A DNA stretch of 64,000 nt from Chryseobacterium lathyri (GCF_030812195.1 NZ_JAUSSF010000001.1:1302001-1366000), one strand, 5' to 3'; counted from the stretch's first letter, positions 14,855 to 24,338 are shown. The notes: a model not told the origin generated them from the sequence alone. Numbers and translations are program-made.

Positions 14855-17065
14855 ATGAGTTACGATTTAGAACAGGAAAATAAAGAGATCCTTGCCCGGT
14901 ATAAGGATCTGATTTCAAATACATACCGAACTCTGGACGAGGAAAATAACAAGCTCATCCGGAAGGCATTTGATATTGCATTGGATGCCCATAAAGATCA
15001 AAGGAGAAAATCCGGCGAACCATACATCTATCATCCTATTGCTGTTGCTAAAATTGTAGCAACAGAGATCGGTTTGGGAGCCACTTCCATTGCCTGCGCC
15101 CTGCTGCATGACGTTATAGAAGATTCAGATTATACCTATGAGGATCTTAAAAAGATTTTTGGAGAGAAGATCGCCAATATTGTGAACGGACTCACAAAGA
15201 TCTCCATAATGAATCACCAGAACATTTCCGTACAGTCTGAAAATTACAGAAAACTGTTATTGACGCTGTCTGAAGATTTCAGGGTTATTCTCATCAAGAT
15301 TGCTGACCGTCTTCACAATATGCGGACACTGGAAAGCATGGCTCCGGACAAGCAGAAAAAGATTGCTTCGGAAACCGTTTATATCTATGCACCTATGGCT
15401 CACCGTCTCGGGCTGTATAATATCAAATCGGAGCTGGAAGATCTTTCCTTGAAATATAACAATCCTGAGGTCTATAATGAGATCACAGAAAAACTGGAAC
15501 TGGCGAAAGAAAGCCGTGAAAGATATATTGAGGAATTTAAGAAAGAAGCTTCGGAAAGATTAAAAGAAGAAGGTTTAAATTTCACGATCAAAGGCCGTGC
15601 AAAAGCTATCTCTTCTATTTACAGGAAAATGCTTAAACAGGGAGTTTCTTTTGAAGAGGTATTTGATAACTATGCGATCAGGATCATTTATAAGTCGGAT
15701 GCAAAAAACGAAAAATTTCTGGCTTGGAAGATCTATTCTATCGTAACGGATGTTTACCACAGCAACCCTTCAAGAATGAGGGACTGGATCACGCAGCCGC
15801 GTTCTACAGGGTACGAAAGTCTCCATTTAACGGTTCTGGGACCGGACAGAAAGTGGATCGAAGTACAGATCCGTTCGGAAAGAATGGACGAAATCGCTGA
15901 AAAAGGCGTTGCCGCACATTACAAATACAAAGAAGGCTACAAACAGAGTTCTGATGACCGGAATTTTGAACGATGGGTTACTGAAATCCGTGATATTCTT
16001 GAACAGCAGCAAAACCTTTCCACCTCTGAACTTTTAGATAATATCAAGCTTAATTTATATTCTAAGGAAGTATTTGTCTTTACTCCCAAAGGGGAAATCA
16101 AGATCCTTCCCACAAATGCTACAGCTTTAGATTTTGCTTTTGCCGTTCACTCCGATCTTGGAATGAAATGTCTTGGAGCAAAGATCAACGGGAAACTGGT
16201 TCCTATTTCTTATGTTCTTCAGAATGGTGACCAGATAGATATTTTATCTTCGCAGAACCAGAAGCCTAAGTCGGACTGGCTGGAATTCGTAGTGACATCC
16301 AAAGCCAAATCCAAGATCAAAAGCTACCTGAATTCCCAAAAAAACCAGCTTGTGGAAGATGGAAAAGAAATTCTTCAAAGAAAGCTTCGCCATGCTAAGA
16401 TCAACTTTAATGATGAAGAGGTGAACAAACTTCAGAAGTTTTTTAATCTGAAGTCTTCCCAGGAACTTTTCCTTAAATTCCAAAGCAATGAATTGGATGT
16501 CAGCAGCTTGAGGAAATATATTGAAAGTAAAAACGTATTCAATAATTTACTTTCAAGATTCAGAAAATCTCCGGCAAAGAATACTCATTTTGAAGAGCCT
16601 AAAGAACAGAATCTTGATATGATCGTTTTCGGGAAAGACGAAGAAAAACTGAATTATACTTATGCAAAATGCTGTACTGTAATTCCGGGCGATAAAATTT
16701 TTGGATTTATCACCATTTCTGACGGTATCAAAGTTCATAGCGACAATTGTCCGAATGCCATCAACCTGAGAGCCCAGTACGATTACCGTGTCATCCCTGC
16801 CAAATGGGTGAATGCGGAAAGCTTTAAAAACAGGGTTAAGATCGAAATCGAAGGTCTTGACAGAATGGGAATGATCAACGATATTACAACGGTGATCAGT
16901 GGAAGCATGGGTATGGATATGAAAAGTATGTCCATAGAATCCAATAACGGCGTTTTTACGGGCAGCATTAATCTTGAAGTTAAAAACAAAAGCCAGCTGG
17001 AAGAAACGTTTAGAAAACTTAAAGGCATTGACGGAGTTTCAAGAGTGAGACGTTTACAATCATAG
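14855..17065 (+). CDS. Bifunctional (p)ppGpp synthetase/hydrolase (RelA/SpoT family)
   Basis: Makes and degrades the alarmone (p)ppGpp. The 736-residue protein has an N-terminal HD hydrolase domain with LLHDVIED (H85, D86), so hydrolysis should be active. A synthetase domain follows at about 250-360 (STGYESLHLTV, then EVQIRSERMDEIAE), then a TGS domain at about 405-465 (VFVFTPKGEIKILP) and a C-terminal ACT domain from about residue 660. Both catalytic halves look intact, so it is a Rel/SpoT-type dual enzyme. TATTTTCG about 30 bases upstream may be part of its promoter. nhaA begins 2 bases after the stop, so the two genes are co-transcribed. Confidence 0.95.
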   Translation: MSYDLEQENKEILARYKDLISNTYRTLDEENNKLIRKAFDIALDAHKDQRRKSGEPYIYHPIAVAKIVATEIGLGATSIACALLHDVIEDSDYTYEDLKKIFGEKIANIVNGLTKISIMNHQNISVQSENYRKLLLTLSEDFRVILIKIADRLHNMRTLESMAPDKQKKIASETVYIYAPMAHRLGLYNIKSELEDLSLKYNNPEVYNEITEKLELAKESRERYIEEFKKEASERLKEEGLNFTIKGRAKAISSIYRKMLKQGVSFEEVFDNYAIRIIYKSDAKNEKFLAWKIYSIVTDVYHSNPSRMRDWITQPRSTGYESLHLTVLGPDRKWIEVQIRSERMDEIAEKGVAAHYKYKEGYKQSSDDRNFERWVTEIRDILEQQQNLSTSELLDNIKLNLYSKEVFVFTPKGEIKILPTNATALDFAFAVHSDLGMKCLGAKINGKLVPISYVLQNGDQIDILSSQNQKPKSDWLEFVVTSKAKSKIKSYLNSQKNQLVEDGKEILQRKLRHAKINFNDEEVNKLQKFFNLKSSQELFLKFQSNELDVSSLRKYIESKNVFNNLLSRFRKSPAKNTHFEEPKEQNLDMIVFGKDEEKLNYTYAKCCTVIPGDKIFGFITISDGIKVHSDNCPNAINLRAQYDYRVIPAKWVNAESFKNRVKIEIEGLDRMGMINDITTVISGSMGMDMKSMSIESNNGVFTGSINLEVKNKSQLEETFRKLKGIDGVSRVRRLQS

Positions 17066-17067
17066 AC

Positions 17068-18246
17068 ATGAATTTATCTTTATATTTTAAAAAATTTTTT
17101 AGCAGCAATCAGTCATCAGGAATTATACTTATTTTCTGTGTGGTTGTCTCATTATTAATCGCTAATTCGTCTGCAGGTGAAGGTTTTCAGAATTTTCTGG
17201 ACCAAGAAGTAGGCACTCACCTTTTTCACCTTACCTATCCGGTGAGCATATGGATCAATGACGGACTGATGGCCGTTTTCTTTTTACTTGTAGGGCTCGA
17301 GATCAAACGGGAAATGGTGGAAGGCGAGCTTTCTTCCTTTAAAAATGCCTCATTGCCTATTTTTGCAGCAGTGGGAGGAATGCTGGTTCCTGCAGCAATC
17401 TACACATTCTTTAATTCCGGAACAGAATATGGCAACGGCTGGGGAATTCCTATGGCCACGGATATTGCTTTTTCACTGGCTATCATTGCAATGCTGGGAA
17501 AAAAGATCCCCAACTCTATTAAAATATTCCTTGCGGCACTGGCTATTGTGGATGATCTGGGTGCGATTCTGGTGATCGCTATTTTTTATACTGAACAAAT
17601 CCACTGGGCCTATCTCCTACTCTCCTTTGGAACGGCAGCACTGCTGTTTCTTTTAAACTTTTTGAAAGTTACCCGTATTATTTTTTATATTATTCCAGGA
17701 TTATTTTTATGGTATTTCCTGCATCATTCCGGGATTCATGCGACGATAGCCGGGGTTCTGCTTGCTTTTTCCATTCCTACGAATGTATCTGACGTAAAAA
17801 TCTCCCCTCTTGAAAAGCTGGAGCACCAGCTTCACTTTCCGGTAAGTTTTCTGATCATGCCTATATTTGCTTTAACGAATACCAACATTGCTTTTACTAG
17901 TGAAATGGTAACAGGAGTGACAAGTACATTAGGATTGGGAATTATATGTGGGCTGATTTTGGGGAAACTAATCGGGATCAACGTGTTTTCTTTCATCGCC
18001 ATTAAATTAAAGCTCAGCGAACTGCCTCAAAACAGTACCTGGCTACAGATGGCCGGTGTTGGTTTACTGGCCGGAATAGGCTTCACCATGTCCATTTTTA
18101 TTGCGCTTCTTTCCTTCAAGGATGATATTCCAATTCAGGATGAAGCTAAATTTGCTATCCTGATCGCTTCTTTCTTAGCAGCAATTTTAGGGTTTGTGAT
18201 ACTAAGTATGAGTTCCAAAAAAGATATGAATGCTGTGGAAAATTAA
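17068..18246 (+). CDS. nhaA: Na+/H+ antiporter NhaA
   Basis: Electrogenic antiporter of the inner membrane that expels sodium in exchange for protons. The 392-residue protein has about 12 hydrophobic segments. It carries the NhaA signature with T131-D132 in the unwound helix (PMATDIAFSLAI) and the ion-binding pair D162-D163 (AIVDDLGAIL). Its start is 2 bases after the RelA/SpoT gene. Its stop overlaps the stop of the convergent YihY gene by three to four bases (TTAA at 18243-18246). Confidence 0.96.
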   Translation: MNLSLYFKKFFSSNQSSGIILIFCVVVSLLIANSSAGEGFQNFLDQEVGTHLFHLTYPVSIWINDGLMAVFFLLVGLEIKREMVEGELSSFKNASLPIFAAVGGMLVPAAIYTFFNSGTEYGNGWGIPMATDIAFSLAIIAMLGKKIPNSIKIFLAALAIVDDLGAILVIAIFYTEQIHWAYLLLSFGTAALLFLLNFLKVTRIIFYIIPGLFLWYFLHHSGIHATIAGVLLAFSIPTNVSDVKISPLEKLEHQLHFPVSFLIMPIFALTNTNIAFTSEMVTGVTSTLGLGIICGLILGKLIGINVFSFIAIKLKLSELPQNSTWLQMAGVGLLAGIGFTMSIFIALLSFKDDIPIQDEAKFAILIASFLAAILGFVILSMSSKKDMNAVEN

Positions 18247-19253
18247 TCTTTTTCCTCTTCCAGCTTTCTTTTGTGCTCTTCATCGCTTTCCAGATTAGGC
18301 TCGGTCACCTGTGCGTGATAGTGAGCTGCCTCTCTTTTGATCTCATCAGACAACAGCTTTTCGATCCTGAGTTTTCTAAGGGCCATATTAAGTTCATTTC
18401 CGAACAACAGAAGATACACATTCACATTCACCCAAACCATCAGCAGGATCATACTCCCGATGGATCCGTAAAGGACGTTGTATCTTGCAATATCTTTCAC
18501 ATAGATCGCGAAGATAAAAGTAGTGAGGACAAACAGAACCGTTGTTAAAATAGCTCCCGGTACCGCCTGTCTGAATCTGGCAATCTTTACCGTTCCCAGC
18601 CAGTAGAAAAGCGTCAGAAGAATAAAATAAAACAGCGGAAAAGATACAAATCCGATGATTTTGGAAAGGTTATTCACAAGCCAGGAAATATCATAAGCAG
18701 GCGTAAAGAGTTTCATTACAACCTCTACATAATATACACCGAAAAGTGACAGGAAGACAATAGTAATAAAGCCTATTGTAATAAAAAAAGAAAGGATAAA
18801 CTCTTTTACATCAGTTAGCTTTTCATCTGAATTTTCGTTGAATCCATTGATAAGCGAAAAGGTTCCGTTGGTAGCAAAAACCAATGCCAAAACAATGGTA
18901 AGATTACTGATGCCTTTCATATTCGGAATAATATTGGTTTCAATATATCCTCTTACATCACCTTCCATATTCGAAGGAAAAACGTTATGCATCAGAACTT
19001 CAAAAATATAAAACTGCAGCTTATCATAATGCGGCATATATGGCAAAACGGAAAGCAGGAAGAGCAGGAAAGGAAATAAACTGATGGTGAAGCTCCAGGA
19101 AATGGCTGCCGCCTTTCTTCCGATATTGCCTTTGAAAATCCCGGAAATATAGATCTGGAACATCTGCCAGAGCGATATTCCCAGAACAGGAATATGTATA
19201 CCGTCAAAAAACTCTTGAATTTTCAAGATAAATCTAGGAACCTTTATACTCAT
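18243..19253 (-). CDS. YihY/BrkB-family inner membrane protein
   Basis: A 336-residue protein with about six membrane segments. It has the family features RKAAAISWSFTISLFPF near residue 45 and YGSIGSMILLMVWVNV, then LLFGNELN near 290. This is the YihY (UPF0761, formerly annotated RNase BN) family, whose transport or other role is unsettled. The tail is highly charged (Glu/Lys/His-rich). It converges on nhaA with overlapping stop codons. No terminator is visible at that junction. Confidence 0.9.
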   Translation of the reverse strand: MSIKVPRFILKIQEFFDGIHIPVLGISLWQMFQIYISGIFKGNIGRKAAAISWSFTISLFPFLLFLLSVLPYMPHYDKLQFYIFEVLMHNVFPSNMEGDVRGYIETNIIPNMKGISNLTIVLALVFATNGTFSLINGFNENSDEKLTDVKEFILSFFITIGFITIVFLSLFGVYYVEVVMKLFTPAYDISWLVNNLSKIIGFVSFPLFYFILLTLFYWLGTVKIARFRQAVPGAILTTVLFVLTTFIFAIYVKDIARYNVLYGSIGSMILLMVWVNVNVYLLLFGNELNMALRKLRIEKLLSDEIKREAAHYHAQVTEPNLESDEEHKRKLEEEKD

Positions 19254-19614
19254 CTATTTGGTGCATTTCTCTTAATATAACAGCTTCGGTTATCCCATTA
19301 GGAGTGAAACAACTGCTGTTTCAAATAAGTCTTATATACAAATATAAACATTTTCTTTATCCTGTTATAAAGCTTAAATTGATTGGTTTGCATCAATTGT
19401 ACAGAATAACTATTCTCCCATCATCTCCAGAAAGAAAATAGTATTTGAAAAGTAATAGATGTCCTGAAAGTTGTCAATCTGTCTAATGAAGATTTCAGTA
19501 CAGATTTTAGGTATTAAGCTGCCGGATTAACGCTGTCGAGTAAAGGAATAAATTTAAAGGACAGGAAATAAACAATTAATTGAAAGATTGAAAAAATTCA
19601 AAGATTTAATAATT

Positions 19615-19658
19615 AAGGCTGAACCTTAAAATACTCTAAGGTTAGCCTTTTCTTTTTT
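19615..19658 (+). terminator. Orphan terminator upstream of rlmH
   Basis: AAGGCTGAACCTTA pairs with TAAGGTTAGCCTT (one bulge) over a 12- to 14-base loop and runs into TTTCTTTTTT on the plus strand. No plus-strand gene lies within the 360 bases before it, because the upstream gene runs the other way. It may end a small RNA or act as an attenuator. Confidence 0.65.
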
Positions 19659-19673
19659 AGCATTAAAAAATGG

Positions 19674-19681
19674 TATCTTTG
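19674..19681 (+). promoter_or_regulatory. -7 box of the rlmH promoter
   Basis: TATCTTTG matches TAnnTTTG, 20 bases before the rlmH ATG. There is no clear TTG -33 box; the T-run of the upstream terminator lies at the right distance. Confidence 0.45.
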
Positions 19682-19701
19682 TCCTTTGAAACCCTCTATA
19701 C

Positions 19702-20175
19702 ATGCGAATCAGCTTACTTTGTATCGGTAAAACAGATGACAAGGAGATCACTTCCCTGATCAGTTATTATCTTACGCGTCTTCCTAAACACTGGAATTTT
19801 GAAATCATTGAAATTACGGATGTAAAAAATGCGAAAAACCTCTCACCAGAACTTTTAAAGAAGGAAGAATCTAAGCTTTTCTTAAATTACATTGACAAAA
19901 ATGACCTTGTTGTACTTCTTGACGAGAAAGGCAAGCAGTTCACCAGCCGTGAATTCGCGCAGAAAATTGATGCATGGATGAATTCTTCGGTAAAAAAAGT
20001 TCATATTCTTATCGGAGGTGCCTATGGTTTCTCAGAGGATATATATAGCCGGGCCAATGAAAAAATTTCTTTATCAAAAATGACCTTTACCCACCAGATG
20101 ATCCGTTTGTTCATTGTAGAACAGCTTTACCGTGCTGATCAGATCTTACAGGGAAAACCGTATCATAATGATTAA
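19702..20175 (+). CDS. rlmH: 23S rRNA (pseudouridine1915-N3)-methyltransferase RlmH
   Basis: SPOUT methyltransferase that modifies pseudouridine 1915 in helix 69 of 23S rRNA on assembled ribosomes. At 157 residues it has the standard size. It shows LVVLLDEKGKQFTSREFA in the middle and the knot motifs HILIGGAYGFSED and LSKMTFTHQMIRLFIVEQ, ending GKPYHND. It is a single gene with its own promoter and converges on trmL. Confidence 0.96.
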   Translation: MRISLLCIGKTDDKEITSLISYYLTRLPKHWNFEIIEITDVKNAKNLSPELLKKEESKLFLNYIDKNDLVVLLDEKGKQFTSREFAQKIDAWMNSSVKKVHILIGGAYGFSEDIYSRANEKISLSKMTFTHQMIRLFIVEQLYRADQILQGKPYHND

Positions 20176-20203
20176 ATTCTGTATTTAAAAAAATAATGCA
20201 GCC

Positions 20204-20662
20204 TTATTTAACCTGCAAATTGATCTGCCTTTTAGCTTCACCAATTACAAAAGCAACAGAATTGGCGATATTGAAACTTCGGATCAGTTTCGACATAGGA
20301 ATTGTCAAATGATTTTCGAAATGCTCTAAGACTTCTTTATTCAGCCCCACACTTTCCTTACCGAAAACCAACCAGTCACCATCCTGAAAATTATTTTCCA
20401 AGTATGATTTTTCAGCATGTGAACTCATTAAAAAAACACGGGATGGATCTGGAATATTCTTCATCCACTCTTCAAAATTTGCATATTCAGTAACATCAAG
20501 ATGCACCCAGTAATCTAAACCGGATCTTTTCAGATTCTTATCATTAATTACAAATCCAAACGGATGAACCAGGTGCAGTTTACTTTCCGTACCCACACAT
20601 AACCGCCCGATGTTACCCGTATTATTGGGTATTTCGGGCTCTATAAGAACAATGTTTAACAT
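20204..20662 (-). CDS. trmL: tRNA (cytidine/uridine(34)-2'-O)-methyltransferase TrmL
   Basis: SPOUT-family enzyme that 2'-O-methylates the wobble base of certain leucine tRNAs. The 152-residue protein opens with MLNIVLIEPEIPNNTGNIGR and has the knot motifs VFGKESVGLN and IPMSKLIRSFNIANSVAFV, all diagnostic. It follows the TPR gene on the same strand, with the large palindrome at 20733-20779 in between. The tRNA targets are inferred from the family. Confidence 0.93.
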   Translation of the reverse strand: MLNIVLIEPEIPNNTGNIGRLCVGTESKLHLVHPFGFVINDKNLKRSGLDYWVHLDVTEYANFEEWMKNIPDPSRVFLMSSHAEKSYLENNFQDGDWLVFGKESVGLNKEVLEHFENHLTIPMSKLIRSFNIANSVAFVIGEAKRQINLQVK

Positions 20663-20732
20663 CTATATTGTTTATTGATTTGAAAAATTAAAATGAGGAA
20701 ATGCATTATCATCGTGGCTTATTCTGTCTGAT

Positions 20733-20779
20733 ACAATCCTTCCGGGCGCGGCATTTCATGCCGCGCCCGGAAGGATTGT
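20733..20779. repeat. Perfect 22-bp GC-rich palindrome
   Basis: Two exact 22-base inverted arms (20733-20754 and 20758-20779) flank a TTC loop. The core CCGGGCGCGGC is far more GC-rich than any other gap in the window. There is no T-run on either side, so it is not an ordinary terminator. It lies between the TPR gene and trmL. A REP-like mobile palindrome, an mRNA-stabilising hairpin or a protein binding site are the main options. Confidence 0.8.
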
Positions 20780-20792
20780 CTTTATGTAAGAT

Positions 20793-21605
20793 TTATTTTT
20801 TTACACATTTAGTATAATAATCTGTCAAAATCGCTTTTTCATAGCCTAAACTTACTGCTTTATCCAGATTTTCACAGGCTTCTTTAGGCTTTGCCGTATC
20901 AAATAGGACTAATGCTTTGGTTACATAGGAATGAGAAAATTTCGGATCTATGGAAATGGCTTTATTAACGTCTGTAAGAGCTTCTTTAGATTTTTTCATT
21001 TTGAAATAAACATCTGCCCTGCCGTTATACAATAATGATTCCGGTTTTTCAGAGATCAACTGATTATAGTCTTTTAAGGCGCCATCCAGATCACCGTTAT
21101 TTTTCTTCAGGTTGGCTAGTCCCGTTTTGGCAAAAATGTTATCCGGTGCAAAAGTCAGGATCTGTTTAAGATCATTCAGGGCAAGGTCTTTTTTCCCCTG
21201 ACTGTCATAGATCTTGGAACGGGTAAGGTAAAATTCAGGGTTTTCAGCATCGATTTTGAGACCGGTGGAAATATATTCCAGTGCTTTAGTCTTATTTCCT
21301 TTCTGGCTATTCAGTGATGCAAGATTGGCATATACAGGAGCTGATAAAGGATTTGCCTTTAAAGCAGATTCATAAGATTTCAAAGCTAATGCAGGCTTCC
21401 CCAACCGTCTTTGGGCTGTCCCGAGGTTATTGTAATATTCGGACTGAAATTTCTGGATCTGTTCTTTTTCTGCTAATTTACTGTATTGTTCCTCTGCACA
21501 TTTATAATCGGCTTTTTTAAAGCATTCTTCGGCTTTATTTTTATCCTGTGCGTAAAGACTGAATGAAGAGCATATGAATGCTATCAGTAATAAAGATTTT
21601 TTCAT
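20793..21605 (-). CDS. Secreted tetratricopeptide-repeat protein
   Basis: A 270-residue protein with a signal peptide (MKKSLLLIAFICSSFSLYAQ), followed by about six TPR units (for example ALKSYESALKANPLSAPVY and ALTDVNKAISIDPKFSHSY). It is probably periplasmic and a scaffold for protein contacts; no catalytic motif is seen. I chose ATG at 21605 because it gives the signal peptide and overlaps the PAP2 stop as ATGA. A longer frame reaching upstream would run through the PAP2 gene. It is the last gene of the tatA-PAP2-TPR operon. Confidence 0.85.
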   Translation of the reverse strand: MKKSLLLIAFICSSFSLYAQDKNKAEECFKKADYKCAEEQYSKLAEKEQIQKFQSEYYNNLGTAQRRLGKPALALKSYESALKANPLSAPVYANLASLNSQKGNKTKALEYISTGLKIDAENPEFYLTRSKIYDSQGKKDLALNDLKQILTFAPDNIFAKTGLANLKKNNGDLDGALKDYNQLISEKPESLLYNGRADVYFKMKKSKEALTDVNKAISIDPKFSHSYVTKALVLFDTAKPKEACENLDKAVSLGYEKAILTDYYTKCVKK

Positions 21606-22168
21606 GAAGCTATATTTTGTTTGTTGATGACTTTTTTGGCGAGCACTCCAAATATCACTCCCAATAAAGATCCAACAAACGCCCCCACCAAAATATCTAT
21701 TGGGAAATGCACTCCTAAATATATCCGGCTGTAAGAAACTACCACAGCCCATACAAATATAGCATATGGAAACCAATTGAGCTTCTTTTTCAATAAAATA
21801 CTTAAATAAGCTGCCAAAAAGAAGGTATTGGAAGCGTGGGCAGAATAAAACCCGTACTGTCCACCACACTTCACGATCCTCATATAATGTTCTAAACTGG
21901 GATCATGACAGGGCCGAAGCCTGGCCACTCCATATTTGAAGACACTTGCCAGCTGATCAGAAACCGTAGCTCCAAGTGCAATGAATATAAGAATAAAAAC
22001 TAAGGATTTTAGCTTATAGTTCTTGTATAAAAAGTAAAGAAATATGATGTAAAGCGGTACCCAGATCCATGTACTGGAAATGAGCATCCAAAACTGGTCG
22101 AAGGAAGTATCCCCCAAATTATTAAGGTATAAAAAAACCTTTTTATCTTCCTGAATGATCTCTTCCAT
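21602..22168 (-). CDS. PAP2-family membrane phosphatase
   Basis: A 188-residue integral membrane phosphatase with all three PAP2 motifs. These are KYGVARLRP (K78, R85, P86), YSAHASN (H111, with SAHA in place of the more common PSGH) and SRIYLGVHFPIDI (R148, H154, D158). Membrane helices surround them. Members dephosphorylate undecaprenyl pyrophosphate, lipid A or phosphatidyl substrates; which one applies here cannot be read from the sequence. It starts 3 bases after the tatA stop and its stop overlaps the TPR gene start. Confidence 0.9.
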   Translation of the reverse strand: MEEIIQEDKKVFLYLNNLGDTSFDQFWMLISSTWIWVPLYIIFLYFLYKNYKLKSLVFILIFIALGATVSDQLASVFKYGVARLRPCHDPSLEHYMRIVKCGGQYGFYSAHASNTFFLAAYLSILLKKKLNWFPYAIFVWAVVVSYSRIYLGVHFPIDILVGAFVGSLLGVIFGVLAKKVINKQNIAS

Positions 22169-22171
22169 GAA

Positions 22172-22507
22172 TTATCTGCTTACAGGCCCTTCGTAGGTTT
22201 CGTCATCGGCAGGCTTAAGTTTTGGTGGGTCATTAGTAGCGGAGGGTCCGGTCACAATATCTTTTTCAATATTCTTCATGGGATTGAAGTCTTTTGCCGC
22301 ATCTTTTACCTTCTCAATTTCGCGTTTGATTTCAGAAACAGGATTATCGGTTTCCTTCATGATCTCAGTTTTAATGTCTTCCACTGCGCCACGCATCTTT
22401 CTAACGCCTGAGCCTAAGTCACGCGCTATCTGAGGAAGTTTATCCGGACCGAATAATACAACAATCGCCACCGCGATCAATGCCATTTCTCCAATGCTTA
22501 ATTCCAT
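22172..22507 (-). CDS. tatA: Twin-arginine translocase TatA/TatE subunit
   Basis: A 111-residue protein with the TatA layout. A short N-terminal membrane helix (IGEMALIAVAIVVLF) is followed by the hinge FGPDKLP, an amphipathic helix (QIARDLGSGVRKMRGAVED) and an acidic, Pro-rich soluble tail. It should oligomerise at the inner membrane to export folded Tat substrates together with TatC, which is not in this window. TatB cannot be fully excluded from sequence alone. It is the first gene of an operon with PAP2 and TPR genes. Confidence 0.88.
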   Translation of the reverse strand: MELSIGEMALIAVAIVVLFGPDKLPQIARDLGSGVRKMRGAVEDIKTEIMKETDNPVSEIKREIEKVKDAAKDFNPMKNIEKDIVTGPSATNDPPKLKPADDETYEGPVSR

Positions 22508-22849
22508 GCAGTAAAATTACGAAAGTTTATACATTTATTTACAGGAAACTAAAATTTTAAACAAATTTTAAGATTTTGTAAAATTAAAACTATGGGATTC
22601 AATACTTTGAGGGTAAGGATGTTTTGATTAACTGTTGATTTTTTTGCTGGGCTGCAAGTTATTTTTCACAAGTTGAAAGTAATACAAGTTCCGGTATTTT
22701 AAGTACTGAAGCGGTTCTATAAAAAATCATCCAGCTCTTTTTTACTGTACTTTTTTCAGTCCAATCTATAAATCATCTGGTTTATATTGAGAATATGGTC
22801 TATAAGAGCTATTTAATTAAAATAATTTCAATTTTAATGCTCCTTCTGA
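22508..22849. other. 342-base intergenic region, no gene seen
   Basis: Very AT-rich DNA between the divergent side of tatA and the 3' end of the efflux gene. The best ATG frame is 11 codons. I see no hairpin, repeat or convincing promoter box beyond general AT content. Confidence 0.5.
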
Positions 22850-24085
22850 TTACAATTTTTCAATCAGCTTTTTATTGTTCTTCTTAAAAGCATAGTAAGT
22901 CATCACTACACTTATCGCCATTAAAATAAATGCCAGGAAGAATGGTGCCCCTGAAAATTCAAACGGCGCTTCATCATGGGTAAAGAAGTAAAACAGATTG
23001 GTCATCAATGGCGGCCCTATAATGGAAGTAGCGCTCATTAAGCTGGTCAATGCTCCCTGAAGCTCTCCCTGCTCATTGGAAGGAACACTTTTCGTAATTA
23101 CTGACTGCAATGCCGGTCCACAGATTCCCCCTAAACAATAAGGAACCAAAAATGCAAACATCATCCAGCCTTCTGTAGCAAAAGCAAACAACAGCATCCC
23201 TAATGCATACAGAGCCAATCCGTAATAAATACTTTTCTGCTCACCCAGTCTCGGAGTAGTCCAGCGTATCAGAACCCCCTGAACAAGGCCAACTAAAAGC
23301 CCTACCACACCTAATGAGATTCCGACCATCCTTTCCGTCCAGCTAAATTTATACATGGTAAAAAAGCTCCAGTTACTCTGTACCGCATGTCCCGCAATAT
23401 AAATTAGGATAAGGGCAAATATCAATCCCGAAATTTCCGGGTGCTTCCCTAAAAACTTAAATGAACCGATAGGATTGGCACGTTTCCAGTCGAATTCTCT
23501 TCTTTTATCTTTATCTAAACTTTCAGGAAGAACGAAATAACCGTAAAGGAAATTTAAAAGGCATAAACCAGCTGCAGCATAGAAAGGCACTCTGGCTCCA
23601 TAATGTCCCAAAACTCCTCCCAATACAGGTCCAATGATAAATCCTAGACCAAATGCAGCCCCGATAAGGCCAAAGTTCTTAGCCCTGTCTTCATCTGTAG
23701 AAATATCAGCAATATAGGCACTGGCCGTTGTTACACTGGCTCCCGTAATTCCGGCAATAATCCTGCCGACGAAGAGCCACCATATTGTTGGCGCGAGGGC
23801 AAGAAAAATATAATCTACTGCAAATCCAAAGAGGGAAATCAGGATAATAGGCCTCCGTCCATATTTATCACTTAGGTTTCCTACAACAGGTGAAAAAATA
23901 AACTGAGTAAATGCATAAGCAAAACCAAGCCAGCCACCATATTTTGCTGCTTCACTGATATCGGCATGGATCAGTTCCTCAATTAATTTAGGAACTACGG
24001 GAATAATGATTCCCCATCCAGTAATGTCAATAAGCAGAGTGATAAATATAAAGCCGATGGCTGCTTTTTTCCTTGATTTTTCCAT
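22850..24085 (-). CDS. MFS transporter, TCR/Tet drug:H+ antiporter type
   Basis: A 411-residue, 12-helix carrier. The TetA-like features are [19 protein letters not shown] in helix 1, the motif A loop [17 protein letters not shown], and motif C-like [20 protein letters not shown] in helix 5, the mark of drug/H+ antiporters. The likely role is efflux of a small lipophilic compound. Resistance to tetracycline cannot be assumed, because many chromosomal relatives lack it. It stands alone, with no TetR-type repressor next to it. Confidence 0.88.
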   Translation of the reverse strand: MEKSRKKAAIGFIFITLLIDITGWGIIIPVVPKLIEELIHADISEAAKYGGWLGFAYAFTQFIFSPVVGNLSDKYGRRPIILISLFGFAVDYIFLALAPTIWWLFVGRIIAGITGASVTTASAYIADISTDEDRAKNFGLIGAAFGLGFIIGPVLGGVLGHYGARVPFYAAAGLCLLNFLYGYFVLPESLDKDKRREFDWKRANPIGSFKFLGKHPEISGLIFALILIYIAGHAVQSNWSFFTMYKFSWTERMVGISLGVVGLLVGLVQGVLIRWTTPRLGEQKSIYYGLALYALGMLLFAFATEGWMMFAFLVPYCLGGICGPALQSVITKSVPSNEQGELQGALTSLMSATSIIGPPLMTNLFYFFTHDEAPFEFSGAPFFLAFILMAISVVMTYYAFKKNNKKLIEKL

Positions 24086-24144
24086 AGTGGTGCAAAATTA
24101 ATGAAATCTGAAATATAATGGTTCTAAATTGTGAATTTAAGGAA

Positions 24145-24199
24145 GAGCCAAGAACCAAGAATCAAGATTTTTGATGTCAGACATCAGATTTCAGATATG
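24145..24199. repeat. Intergenic repeat, AAGAACCAAGAATCAAGA / CATCAGATTTCAGATA type
   Basis: This gap holds the fullest form of a repeat wording found in several gaps: CCAAGAACCAAGAATCAAG followed by GACATCAGATTTCAGATATG. Partial copies stand at 3398-3421, 10171-10198, 52011-52052, 58862-58884 and 63652-63717. It does not code for protein. Confidence 0.6.
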
Positions 24200-24286
24200 G
24201 CCCACACAAATTTAAATTTAAACCTTGAATTTTAAATATTAAATTTTGAAACCGAAAACCGGGTTATACAACCTAAAGTTCAGAAC

Positions 24287-24317
24287 AAAAAAGGCCATTT
24301 CGAAAGAAACGGCCTTT
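24287..24317 (-). terminator. Terminator after secDF
   Basis: On the minus strand AAAGGCCGTTTC pairs with GAAATGGCCTTT (one G-U pair) over a short loop and is followed by a T-run. It lies 22 bases after the secDF stop. Confidence 0.85.
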
Positions 24318-24338
24318 ACTTATTTATTGTAGTTGATA

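Larger units (their letters stand above)
19254..19701. other. 448-base intergenic region ahead of rlmH
   Basis: No credible gene is visible; the longest ATG frames on the plus strand are under 20 codons. The stretch is less AT-rich than other gaps. It ends with a clear plus-strand terminator (19615-19658) and then the rlmH promoter. A small RNA transcribed rightward into that terminator is possible. Confidence 0.5.

Noticed and set aside
21606..21869. 88-residue N-terminal extension of the TPR protein
   Set aside because: It would run through the PAP2 gene in another frame and would hide a perfectly good signal peptide starting at 21605.
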